Origin: G963675935 sp963719005
Lineage (GTDB): Bacteria; Planctomycetota; Planctomycetia; Pirellulales; Thermoguttaceae
Assembly (NCBI GenBank): GCA_963719005.1
Contig: CAVRAR010000014.1
Span: 744,001 to 808,000 of the forward strand
DNA: 64,000 nt
Direction: 5' to 3'
Under the pieces are notes generated by a model that was given only the letters and a program-made list of their open reading frames with translations, did not search any database and was not told where the DNA came from. Positions within the stretch are counted from its first letter, which is position 1. Each line of letters starts with the position of its first letter. Below, in pieces: positions 28,229 to 34,504 of the stretch. The translations under genes were made by a program, and so were the position numbers.

Positions 28229-29449
28229 TCAAGGAATCACAGCCGGGGCGGCGGGGAGTTGATATATGCGCAACTGGTTCGCGGTCTGAGAAAGCGTGTT
28301 GGGATACTGGGTCGGAGCCCGGCCCGCTTCCGGGAAGTCATAGTACGCAATATCTTGTATCAGTATTGTAAGCTTCGTTAACTCGTCAACGTGCTGAGAG
28401 GGAACCCAAACGTAGGTACCGCAGTAGTGCCCAACGAGCTTGCAGCGATGGTCTTTTGGAACATGGCATTCTTCGCCCCAGCAAAACCAGTTTGGTGGAA
28501 ATGCCAGACATTCTGGGGTCACAATCCCCGGCACATGCGGAACCGGCTTGGATGCCGCCACGCTTGCGCCGGGACCTGGCGGTGCAGCGGCACGTACAAC
28601 CTTGTGTTCCCCGGCTTTGTAGGTGAACCAAGCGCGAGAGGGGCCGACCGTCACAGGCACCGTTACGGGCAGCGTGACGGGCTCAGTCCCTGTCGGTTGG
28701 GGTGTCGGCCCTGGTGTTGGGGCTGGTGTTGGTACCAGTTCCGGCGTTGGTGCTAGTTCCGGCGTTCGTGTCGGCCCTGGTGCTGGGGTTCCTGGTCCCA
28801 ATGCAGCAGAAACCGCTGGAGCACGCACCGTTAGGTCAGTGTCGGTCGGCGCGGTAACAAATGGTGCCACGGCGTTGCCGAACTTCACCTCCGTTACGCC
28901 CGCCAAATGCGCCCCAAAAATCTTCACTTCGTCGTTCGCACCGCCCTCGTTAGGATGGATGTCCTCAATCGTTGGGGGTGGGCCGTATAATGCCTCGAAG
29001 AGCTTTTGGCATTCTGGACAGCAAGGTGACTCAAGCGTTCTGCCGTAGCAGCTACCGACAGCCCGTTGATAAACGCAACGCATCAATGTGAGCTTTACTG
29101 AGTCGTTAACTGGGTTAATTTGCCAGTTCTCTTGAGATTGGCGCGACACCTGGGGGTTAATACCTAACGAGTTATAAACGAATTTAAGCGCGCTGGTTAG
29201 CCCAAACCCGTTGTTGACGGTAAGCGTTCCAGTGTCGGTGAGGGCGGTCTGACCGGATGTCACGACGGAATAATACGGATACGAATTGTGGTTGCAAACG
29301 AACATCGCAAGATTGTCTAGGACTTGCTGCTGCTGCAACTCATGGACCGTCTCCATTTGGCCGAGCGTATTCCTGCAAAGTTGTGTGTGGGTGCATCCGG
29401 ACGCGATTAGCATCAGAACAATCACGAACCAGGAATGTCGTGCGCGCAT
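28229..29449 (-). CDS. IPT/TIG-domain lipoprotein with proline-rich linker
   Basis: The 406-residue product starts MRARHSWFVIVLMLIASGC, a signal peptide ending in a lipobox (IASGC), so it is probably a lipid-anchored outer-membrane or periplasmic protein. A helical N-terminal domain (about residues 20-150, with a cysteine cluster CCPECQ) is followed by an IPT/TIG Ig-like domain (PTIEDIHPNEGGANDEVKIFG ... AWFTY) interrupted by an in-domain linker built of TPELVPTPAPTPGPTPQPT repeats. The C-terminus contains further cysteines (WFCWGEECHVPKDHRC). Its start codon lies 19 bp from the left end of the IS3 element at 29468, which probably separates the gene from its promoter. Function unknown. Confidence 0.7.
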   Translation of the reverse strand: MRARHSWFVIVLMLIASGCTHTQLCRNTLGQMETVHELQQQQVLDNLAMFVCNHNSYPYYSVVTSGQTALTDTGTLTVNNGFGLTSALKFVYNSLGINPQVSRQSQENWQINPVNDSVKLTLMRCVYQRAVGSCYGRTLESPCCPECQKLFEALYGPPPTIEDIHPNEGGANDEVKIFGAHLAGVTEVKFGNAVAPFVTAPTDTDLTVRAPAVSAALGPGTPAPGPTRTPELAPTPELVPTPAPTPGPTPQPTGTEPVTLPVTVPVTVGPSRAWFTYKAGEHKVVRAAAPPGPGASVAASKPVPHVPGIVTPECLAFPPNWFCWGEECHVPKDHRCKLVGHYCGTYVWVPSQHVDELTKLTILIQDIAYYDFPEAGRAPTQYPNTLSQTANQLRIYQLPAAPAVIP

Positions 29450-29562
29450 CTGAGTGATCCTTTGAATTGTCTTGGTTCAGCGTGAAATGGAAACTTCGAT
29501 TGGCTTGCTAGGATCGTCCGGGTGTTGAAGTTGGTTGGTAGTGCTTGGATTTTTCGCTTTGG

Positions 29563-29620
29563 TGTTGTAAGCGAGGGAGGTGGGCGGCAGCAGAACCACC
29601 GCCCGGACCTCGCTCACAAC
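29563..29620. repeat. Hairpin in the IS3 tail
   Basis: GTTGTAAGCGAGG...GGGCGG pairs with CCGCCCGGACCTCGCTCACAAC around a short loop. It lies between orfB and the left terminal repeat and may stop transcription leaving the element. Confidence 0.65.
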
Positions 29621-29703
29621 CCCTGGGGCGGCGCTCGGGTCGGTTCCCACCGGAGCCCTATCCTCCGCCCAGGTCGTCTCTCATCGTAACGTCCTTCTTT
29701 CGA

Positions 29704-30639
29704 TCAGGCAACCGTCCGCAAACGGGCCGCCTCTCGCTGCTCCTTTCTACGCTCGCGGGCCTCCGTCAGTTTGCGATCGCGGGCTGCGAAGATCTCCGCC
29801 TCACGGCCCGCCAATTTGTCCGCCGGCGCCACATAGCCAATCGCGCTGTGCAATCGCACCTCGTTGTAGTGCTCCACGTAACGAGCCACAATGCGGATGG
29901 CATCCTCCAGCGAGATCGGCGTGCCCGGCCGCAGGCACTCGCCCTTGATGCTCCCGTGAAATCGCTCCAGTTTGCCGTTGCTCTGCGGATAGTACGGGCT
30001 GGTGCGCACGTGCGTCATCCCGCAGATGCGAATGAACTCTTTGAAGTCCTTCGCCAAAAACTGCGACCCATTGTCGCTGATGATCCGCGGCGTCTCCTTG
30101 GGGAACTTCTCCCGCGCGCGTTGCAGGATCGTCAGTTCATCTTGCTCGGTCATCGAGCGGCGAATCTCCCAATGCACGGTGTAGCGGCTGTAGCCGTCGA
30201 GGATCGTCGTCAGGTAGTAAAACGTGCCGTGGATGTTGAGGTAGCTGATGTCGATATGCCAGTGTTCATGGGGTTTTTGCGGCTGTTGGAAGCCCGTGCC
30301 TTTCTTCGACGGCTTGTTCGTCGAGCGCCCGATGCGGCCCGCCGCCTTCAATACGCGATAGACGCTGCTGGGACTGACGGCCACCACGTCGCGGTCGAGC
30401 ATCATGAACGCCAAACGCCGGTAGCCTTCCAGTGGATACTCGAAGGAGAAGCGGATGATGGCCTGCTTCTCCCAATCTTCGAGCCACCAGTCGCGCGGCA
30501 CCCAGCCGTTGTGTTCGTTCCGCTTGCCGTAGCGATCCTTCCAGTCGTGGAACTTGCTCTGGCCAATGCCCAGCCAAGCCACGAACTTTCTGGCGGGAAT
30601 CTCCGTGCGCTCGTTCCAACGGCGCACGTAATCGACCAC
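29704..30639 (-). CDS. IS3-family transposase OrfB (catalytic, DDE)
   Basis: OrfB holds the integrase core: first Asp in HWHIDISYLNIHG, second in IISDNGSQF, and the Glu in NGKLERFHGSIKGE, with spacing usual for the IS3 DDE domain; an HTH_21-like segment (PLEGYRRLAFMMLDRD) precedes it. The separate frame starts with GTG at 30639, but the frame is open upstream through AAAAAAAGAG at the end of orfA, so the enzyme is probably made as an OrfAB fusion by -1 frameshifting. It cuts and joins the IS ends. Confidence 0.93.
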   Translation of the reverse strand: MVDYVRRWNERTEIPARKFVAWLGIGQSKFHDWKDRYGKRNEHNGWVPRDWWLEDWEKQAIIRFSFEYPLEGYRRLAFMMLDRDVVAVSPSSVYRVLKAAGRIGRSTNKPSKKGTGFQQPQKPHEHWHIDISYLNIHGTFYYLTTILDGYSRYTVHWEIRRSMTEQDELTILQRAREKFPKETPRIISDNGSQFLAKDFKEFIRICGMTHVRTSPYYPQSNGKLERFHGSIKGECLRPGTPISLEDAIRIVARYVEHYNEVRLHSAIGYVAPADKLAGREAEIFAARDRKLTEARERRKEQREAARLRTVA

Positions 30640-30674
30640 TTCATCGCGAGTGTCGTGGGGAACCCAACGTCCGT

Positions 30675-30992
30675 TTAGAGTTCCCCATTCTCTTTTTTTG
30701 CGCGGACGTTCTCCTCCATCAGTTCGGAGATGACCTCGTTCTTCTGAACGAGCTTGGCCCGCAGTCGGGCGACTTCCTCCTCCTGGGCGGAAAGCCTCCT
30801 GGCCTCGCGTTTGGCGACCGGGTGAAAGGCGGCCGGCGCGTTGTCGAACAGGATTTTCTGCCAGGCGTAGATTTGGTTCGGCTTGATGCCGTACTCGTCG
30901 CAGAGGTCCGAGATGGGCACTTTATCGACCAGATACCTCTTGAGAATGGCAGCCTTCTGGTCCGTGCCGAAATGTCGTCGTTGTCCACTCAT
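30675..30992 (-). CDS. IS3-family transposase OrfA (HTH and coiled coil)
   Basis: The 105-residue protein begins MSGQRRHFGTDQKAAILKRY, a helix-turn-helix of the transposase_8 type (residues 8-45, DLCDEYGIKPNQIYAWQKIL), followed by a leucine-zipper-like coiled coil (LSAQEEEVARLRAKLVQKNE). OrfA binds the terminal repeats and dimerises. It ends with the slippery AAAAAAAG and stops 35 bp before the OrfB GTG. Confidence 0.92.
   Translation of the reverse strand: MSGQRRHFGTDQKAAILKRYLVDKVPISDLCDEYGIKPNQIYAWQKILFDNAPAAFHPVAKREARRLSAQEEEVARLRAKLVQKNEVISELMEENVRAKKENGEL
30693..30699 (-). promoter_or_regulatory. Programmed -1 frameshift heptamer (A7) in the IS3 transposase
   Basis: The minus strand reads GCA AAA AAA GAG; A AAA AAA G is the classical slippery site. 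Slipping back one base joins OrfA to the continuously open OrfB frame (KKREWGTLNGRWVPHDTRDE), giving the active fusion transposase. Confidence 0.85.
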
Positions 30993-31533
30993 GAAATTCT
31001 CCTCGTCTGGGGGAAGATTCTAACCCAGGCGACCGAGAATTTCCATTTCCAATTGGTTCAAGACAGAATTAACCGGGGGCCCGCGATCCGTATGGAGGCG
31101 TGATGCGATGCTAATGAGAGGATCGGACGTGCCTTGTGTACGGAACAACGCGGAGTTTCCGTAAGTTACAAAAGAAAAGGATTTGCGGCCGTCATCTTCG
31201 GCACGACCGTTATACTTTACCGAGGTACGGCAAGTCTTGCTGGGGAAGGAGAAGGGAACATCACCGATTTTCACAGCGGAATTATATCGATCGCGATGCG
31301 GCAACCACGGCCTATTATCTGCGATCCGTTCGGGGCAAAAAAGCGGCACGGGTCGTCCCCCAACGCCACTGCATGGGCGAAAAACATGAATGCAGATCAG
31401 TCGGAAAGCAGTGGACATTGGGCCAGTCGGCCGGGCGTATTTTACTGCAAATCGGGCGATGGCCATAGCCCCCCCGGCGGGCCGGGCGGGGAGTTGGTGC
31501 AAATTGCGATTTGCAGGGCCGTTCATGGTCCGT

Positions 31534-31748
31534 TCCGCCGAAGGCGGTAATAGGCCCGACGTTTTATGTCGGGTTTGCGAGAACGGGTTTTGCGCGAATG
31601 GTCAGGCCCGTTTACGGGCCTCCTGCTGATCCACCGCGCAGGACACCCGTGAACGGGCGTGACAATCCGAAACGTCCGCGGCCACCGCGAACCCGTGCTG
31701 AAACACGGGCCGAATACCGCCTACGGCGGAAACGCTCGTGAACGAGCG
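31534..31748. repeat. Cluster of eight successive hairpins
   Basis: Within 215 bp lie CCGCCGAAGGCGG, CCCGACGTTTTATGTCGGG, GCCCGTTTACGGGC, CCTGC...GCAGG, CCCGTGAACGGG, CCCGTGCTGAAACACGGG, CCGCCTACGGCGG and CGCTCGTGAACGAGCG. The first and seventh stems are alike and can also pair with each other. Confidence 0.8.
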
Positions 31749-31941
31749 TGGGGCTCGTTATCGGTTGTATTGCATAGGCGAACCGTGCTTCTTCGGAGCA
31801 GCGAGGGTGCCGCCAGAAGTCTCGCCGCCTCCCGGGAGGTGGGTCGGGCGAATGTTCACGGTTGACTTGCTATAACATCTGCTACGACAACGAGTTGGGA
31901 CTCATCTCCGCCAAATCCGCCCACTCCAAAAAAACATTGTA

Positions 31942-31969
31942 TTGACATGTCGAGATATTACGATATAAT
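31942..31969 (+). promoter_or_regulatory. Sigma70-like promoter of the arsR operon; leaderless start
   Basis: TTGACA (31942-31947), a 16-bp spacer and TATAAT (31964-31969) match consensus at all twelve positions. The ATG at 31976 is 7 nt after the -10, where transcription should begin, so the mRNA is probably leaderless. GATATTACGATATAAT overlaps the -10 and may be the ArsR operator. Confidence 0.85.
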
Positions 31970-31975
31970 AAACAC

Positions 31976-32392
31976 ATGGAAGCAATTCACTCCACCAATT
32001 CCGGCAAAGGGGGCGGTCCCATTCTCGTCAACCACGGCTTCGCCGCGGTGCCCGCGAAAACTGGGACAGTCCGCAGCGAAGTGCTCGACGTGGGAAAGCT
32101 TCAGGAGGCGGCGGAGTGCCTGCGAACGCTGGCGCATCCGGTGCGGCTGCGGATGGTGCAACTGATGCTGCGGGGGAAATTGACGGTCGGCGAAATCGCC
32201 CAGGCGTGCGAAATCCCCAGCCACATGGCCTCGGAACACCTGAGAATGATGCAACACTGCGGCTTGCTGGCCCGGCGGCAAGATGGACGGCGAATCTACT
32301 ACCAAGTGTCCGAGCCGACCGTCGAGCGGCTGATGGAGTGTATTGAACGACGATTTGGAAACGATGAAAACGCGAAGGAGTGTGTGAAATGA
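31976..32392 (+). CDS. ArsR-family winged-helix repressor with repeat-derived N-terminal segment
   Basis: The 138-residue protein has the ArsR fold from about residue 40: KLQEAAECLRTLAHPVRLRM, recognition region LTVGEIAQACEIPSHMASEH, and the wing LLARRQDGRRIYYQV. Classical metal-binding ELCVCDL cysteines are missing; a single Cys lies in QACEIP, so the signal may not be a metal. The family usually starts directly before KLQEAAE; here 32 extra residues are encoded by a family-B palindrome (32008-32073, translated GGGPILVNHGFAAVPAKTG). It starts an operon with DUF2892, an RND adaptor and an RND pump and presumably represses its own promoter. Its stop overlaps the next start (ATGA). Confidence 0.85.
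   Translation: MEAIHSTNSGKGGGPILVNHGFAAVPAKTGTVRSEVLDVGKLQEAAECLRTLAHPVRLRMVQLMLRGKLTVGEIAQACEIPSHMASEHLRMMQHCGLLARRQDGRRIYYQVSEPTVERLMECIERRFGNDENAKECVK
32008..32073. repeat. Palindromic element, family B, inside arsR
   Basis: GGGGGCGGTCCCATTCTCG and CGAAAACTGGGACAGTCC with the same GGCTTCGCCGCGG centre as the copy in uxaE. It supplies residues 11-32 of the repressor. Confidence 0.9.
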
Positions 32393-32616
32393 CTATTGAA
32401 CGCGGGTTGCGATTGGCGGCGGGCGTGGTGGTGCTGCTGAGCGTCGGCTTGGGCTACTTCGTCCATCCCGCCTGGCTGCTGATGACGGCCTTTGCCGGCT
32501 TGAACCTGCTGCAATCGGCCTTCACGAACTGGTGCCCGATGGTGTGGGTTCTGGCCCGGTTGGGATTGCGGCCCTGCGTGGCCGCAGCGAGTCAACCTCG
32601 ACCGGCTAGCCCTTGA
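32389..32616 (+). CDS. DUF2892 (YgaP-type) inner-membrane protein
   Basis: A 75-residue protein (MTIERGLRLAAGVVVLLSVG) with two hydrophobic helices separated by a short turn (GYFVHPAWLLMTAFAGLNL) and the family motif FTNWCPM containing the conserved cysteine-proline pair. DUF2892 proteins often sit with rhodanese or RND genes in sulfur or metal-stress operons; function is not established. ATG at 32389 overlaps the arsR stop and follows GAAGGAG. Confidence 0.85.
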   Translation: MTIERGLRLAAGVVVLLSVGLGYFVHPAWLLMTAFAGLNLLQSAFTNWCPMVWVLARLGLRPCVAAASQPRPASP

Positions 32617-32625
32617 GCGGCAAAA

Positions 32626-32670
32626 GGGGACAGTCCCATTTTCGCTGACACGAAAATTGGGACAGTCCCC
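32626..32670. repeat. Palindromic element, family B
   Basis: A perfect copy (GGGGACAGTCCCATTTTCG/CGAAAATTGGGACAGTCCCC) between the DUF2892 gene and the adaptor gene of the efflux operon. Confidence 0.93.
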
Positions 32671-32771
32671 CTTGAGTACGTGTTTCACCACCGTTGGCGC
32701 GACAGTTGTCCTGCGGCGCCCGGACGTGGCGGCGGCACAACTGCCAGCCCAAGGAAGAAGGAGTGTTTGCG

Positions 32772-33947
32772 ATGACAACGAGCCCTGGAATCACTCGCGC
32801 GAGTCTGCTGTTTCGGTGGCTGCGATGGATTCTCCGAGCCGTGGTTTTTTTGGGCTTTGCCGCCGGCGTCGTGGTGCTGATGCTCTGGCTTTCGGGATAC
32901 TTCTCGCCAAAAGTGCCGGCGACAAGCCCTGCAGTGCAGTCCGAGACGTCACAAGTCCGCGGGCAGTCGGTGCCGGTTGAATTGGTCGAGTTGCCGTTGA
33001 CGGAATCGGCCGTCGGCACGATTCGCGCGGTGCACGAAACGAGCATCGGCTCGAAGCTGCTGGCGCGTGTCGTCGAAGTGGACCTCAAGGCGGGTCAGAA
33101 AGTCCACGTCGGCGACGTCTTGATTCGACTGGACGACACCGACCTGCGAGCTAGGCTCCAGCAGGCGCAGGCAACCGTGGCGGGCGCCGAGGCCGCCTAC
33201 TCGCAGGCGGTCGCCAATGAAGAGCGGTATGCTCAATTGGTGGCGTCGAAGACCGTCAGCCAGCAGGAATATGATAGCTCGCGGGCGGTGCTGCGAACAG
33301 CCGACGCGAATCTCCGCCACGCCAGGGCGGCGGTGCACGAGGCTCAGGCCACGCTCGATTATGCCACCATTCTGTCGCCGATCGACGGAACGGTGATCGA
33401 CAAGAAGGTGGACGTCGGCGACATGGTCACGCCCGGGCAGCAGTTGGTCACGCTTTACGACCCCGCCCACATGCAGCTTGTGGCGAGCGTTCGCGAATCG
33501 CTGACCCGCCGGCTGCAAGTCGGGCAGGAGATCGGCGTGCGGGTCGAGGGGCTCGACAAGCAATGCGGCGGAACGATAAGGGAAATCGTGCCCGAGGCAC
33601 AATCGGCCAGCCGCACTTTCCAGGTGAAAGTCGCCGGGCCATGCCCGCCGGGCATCTACTCGGGCATGTTCGGCCGCATCGTGATTCCGTTGGACAAAGA
33701 GAAAGCGTTGGTCATCCCCCGCCGCGTCGTCCGCGAAGTCGGGCAGCTCGAACTAGTCGAGGTCGCCGGCAACAAGCAAATCAATCGCCGAGCGATTCGC
33801 ACGGGACGAGCCCTGAGCGAAAACGAAGTCAAAATGTTCCCCGAAAAGCTTTTGCAGGGCGAGCCGTACGTCATCGTGCTTTCGGGGCTGAGCGAAGGAG
33901 AGCGGGTGGTGCTGTCGGCGGGAACAATTGACAGAAAGTCACAATAA
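32772..33947 (+). CDS. RND efflux periplasmic adaptor (membrane fusion protein)
   Basis: The 391-residue protein starts MTTSPGITRASLLFRWLRWI, has one N-terminal membrane helix (residues 18-43), then the lipoyl-type half-motif (VEVDLKAGQKVHVGDVLIRL), a coiled-coil hairpin (RARLQQAQATVAGAEAAY to HEAQATLDYATILSPIDGTV) and beta-barrel/membrane-proximal domains ending in SGLSEGERVVLSAG. Such adaptors bridge an inner-membrane RND pump and an outer-membrane channel; no TolC-like gene is in the operon. The ATG at 32772 is 101 bp after the palindrome. Its 3' end contains the brnT promoter. Confidence 0.9.
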   Translation: MTTSPGITRASLLFRWLRWILRAVVFLGFAAGVVVLMLWLSGYFSPKVPATSPAVQSETSQVRGQSVPVELVELPLTESAVGTIRAVHETSIGSKLLARVVEVDLKAGQKVHVGDVLIRLDDTDLRARLQQAQATVAGAEAAYSQAVANEERYAQLVASKTVSQQEYDSSRAVLRTADANLRHARAAVHEAQATLDYATILSPIDGTVIDKKVDVGDMVTPGQQLVTLYDPAHMQLVASVRESLTRRLQVGQEIGVRVEGLDKQCGGTIREIVPEAQSASRTFQVKVAGPCPPGIYSGMFGRIVIPLDKEKALVIPRRVVREVGQLELVEVAGNKQINRRAIRTGRALSENEVKMFPEKLLQGEPYVIVLSGLSEGERVVLSAGTIDRKSQ

Positions 33948-33956
33948 AGGTATAAT
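33928..33956 (+). promoter_or_regulatory. Promoter of brnTA inside the adaptor gene
   Basis: TTGACA (33928-33933), a 17-bp spacer and TATAAT (33951-33956) match consensus throughout. The brnT ATG (33969) lies 12 nt downstream, so the leader is about 5 nt and lacks a Shine-Dalgarno. Confidence 0.88.
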
Positions 33957-33965
33957 AACTATACC
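33949..33965. promoter_or_regulatory. Dyad operator overlapping the brnT -10 box
   Basis: GGTATA-ATAAC-TATACC is a perfect 6+6 inverted repeat covering the -10. BrnA-type antitoxins autoregulate their operon by ribbon-helix-helix binding, so this is a likely BrnA/BrnTA site. Confidence 0.75.
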
Positions 33966-33968
33966 ATT

Positions 33969-34229
33969 ATGGAATTTGAATACGATGGCCCGAAAAGCGA
34001 AGCCAACCGTAAGAAGCACGGCATTGATTTCGTTGCGGCCCAAGCCCTTTGGAACGACTCGCAACGGGTCGTGATCCCGGCGACGACCGAGGACGAGGAT
34101 CGCTGGTTAGTGATCGGCCGCATTGGCGAGAAGCACTGGTCCGCGGTCGTCACCTATCGTGGCGAGGCCGTCCGAATCATTTCCGTCAGACGTTCCAGGG
34201 ACGAGGAAAAGGACATCTATGAAAGCTAA
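33969..34229 (+). CDS. brnT: BrnT-family ribonuclease toxin
   Basis: The 86-residue protein has the BrnT pattern: MEFEYDGPKSEANRKKHGID (F-x-W/D-P-K-x-NxxKHG-I/V-x-F), DEDRWLVIG in the middle and the C-terminal basic catalytic strand VRIISVRRSRDEEKDIYE. BrnT folds like RelE-type toxins, cuts RNA and blocks translation until bound by BrnA. The conserved KHG and RR/E residues are present, so it is probably functional. It overlaps brnA by 11 nt and is driven by its own promoter within the RND adaptor gene. Confidence 0.9.
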   Translation: MEFEYDGPKSEANRKKHGIDFVAAQALWNDSQRVVIPATTEDEDRWLVIGRIGEKHWSAVVTYRGEAVRIISVRRSRDEEKDIYES

Positions 34230-34470
34230 AGACTTCGACCGACAATTTGATCGCGGCGAAAGCGTGCTGCCGGAACTCGATCTATCAAGGGCGACCCGCC
34301 CCGATCAAGAACAGCGGCGTGTGAACGTCGATTTCCCCACTTGGATGATTCAGTCGCTGGACAAGGAAGCGCGGCGGCTGGGAGTTACCCGCCAGTCGAT
34401 CATCAAGGTGTGGATCGCCGAGCGTTTGCAGACAGTGGAAACAATGTCGGGGATCGCCTCGCAGCGGTGA
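34219..34470 (+). CDS. brnA: BrnA-family antitoxin
   Basis: The 83-residue protein (MKAKDFDRQFDRGESVLPEL) has a flexible toxin-binding N-terminus followed by a ribbon-helix-helix DNA-binding domain: RRVNVDFPTWMIQSLDKEA and LGVTRQSIIKVWIAERL. It neutralises BrnT and represses the operon. The start overlaps the brnT 3' end, coupling translation. After it the RND pump gene begins within 35 bp, so transcripts from the brn promoter may also read into the pump. Confidence 0.9.
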   Translation: MKAKDFDRQFDRGESVLPELDLSRATRPDQEQRRVNVDFPTWMIQSLDKEARRLGVTRQSIIKVWIAERLQTVETMSGIASQR

Positions 34471-34504
34471 GTCAGTAGTCTTGTCGCGGAAGGGATACCA
34501 CCCC

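Larger units (their letters stand above)
29468..31065 (-). mobile_element. Complete IS3-family insertion sequence
   Basis: 26-bp imperfect terminal inverted repeats (19 of 26 identical) start TGTCTTG at 29468 and, reverse-complemented, end at 31065; both contain GAAATGGAAA. The element is flanked by GAAT at 29464-29467 and 31066-31069, a 4-bp target duplication expected for IS3. It encodes OrfA and OrfB joined by a slippery A7, and a 235-bp non-coding tail holding a strong hairpin (29563-29620). Size 1598 bp. It seems intact and possibly active. Confidence 0.85.
31066..31975. other. Gene-free stretch with hairpin cluster
   Basis: Open frames at 31134-31550 and nearby are short, overlap on both strands and match nothing known. 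The right third contains at least eight consecutive hairpins (31534-31748), and the last 35 bp the arsR promoter. Confidence 0.5.

Noticed and set aside
31134..31550. Possible small gene between the IS3 element and arsR
   Set aside because: The frame shows no family similarity, overlaps equally long frames, and runs into the hairpin cluster.
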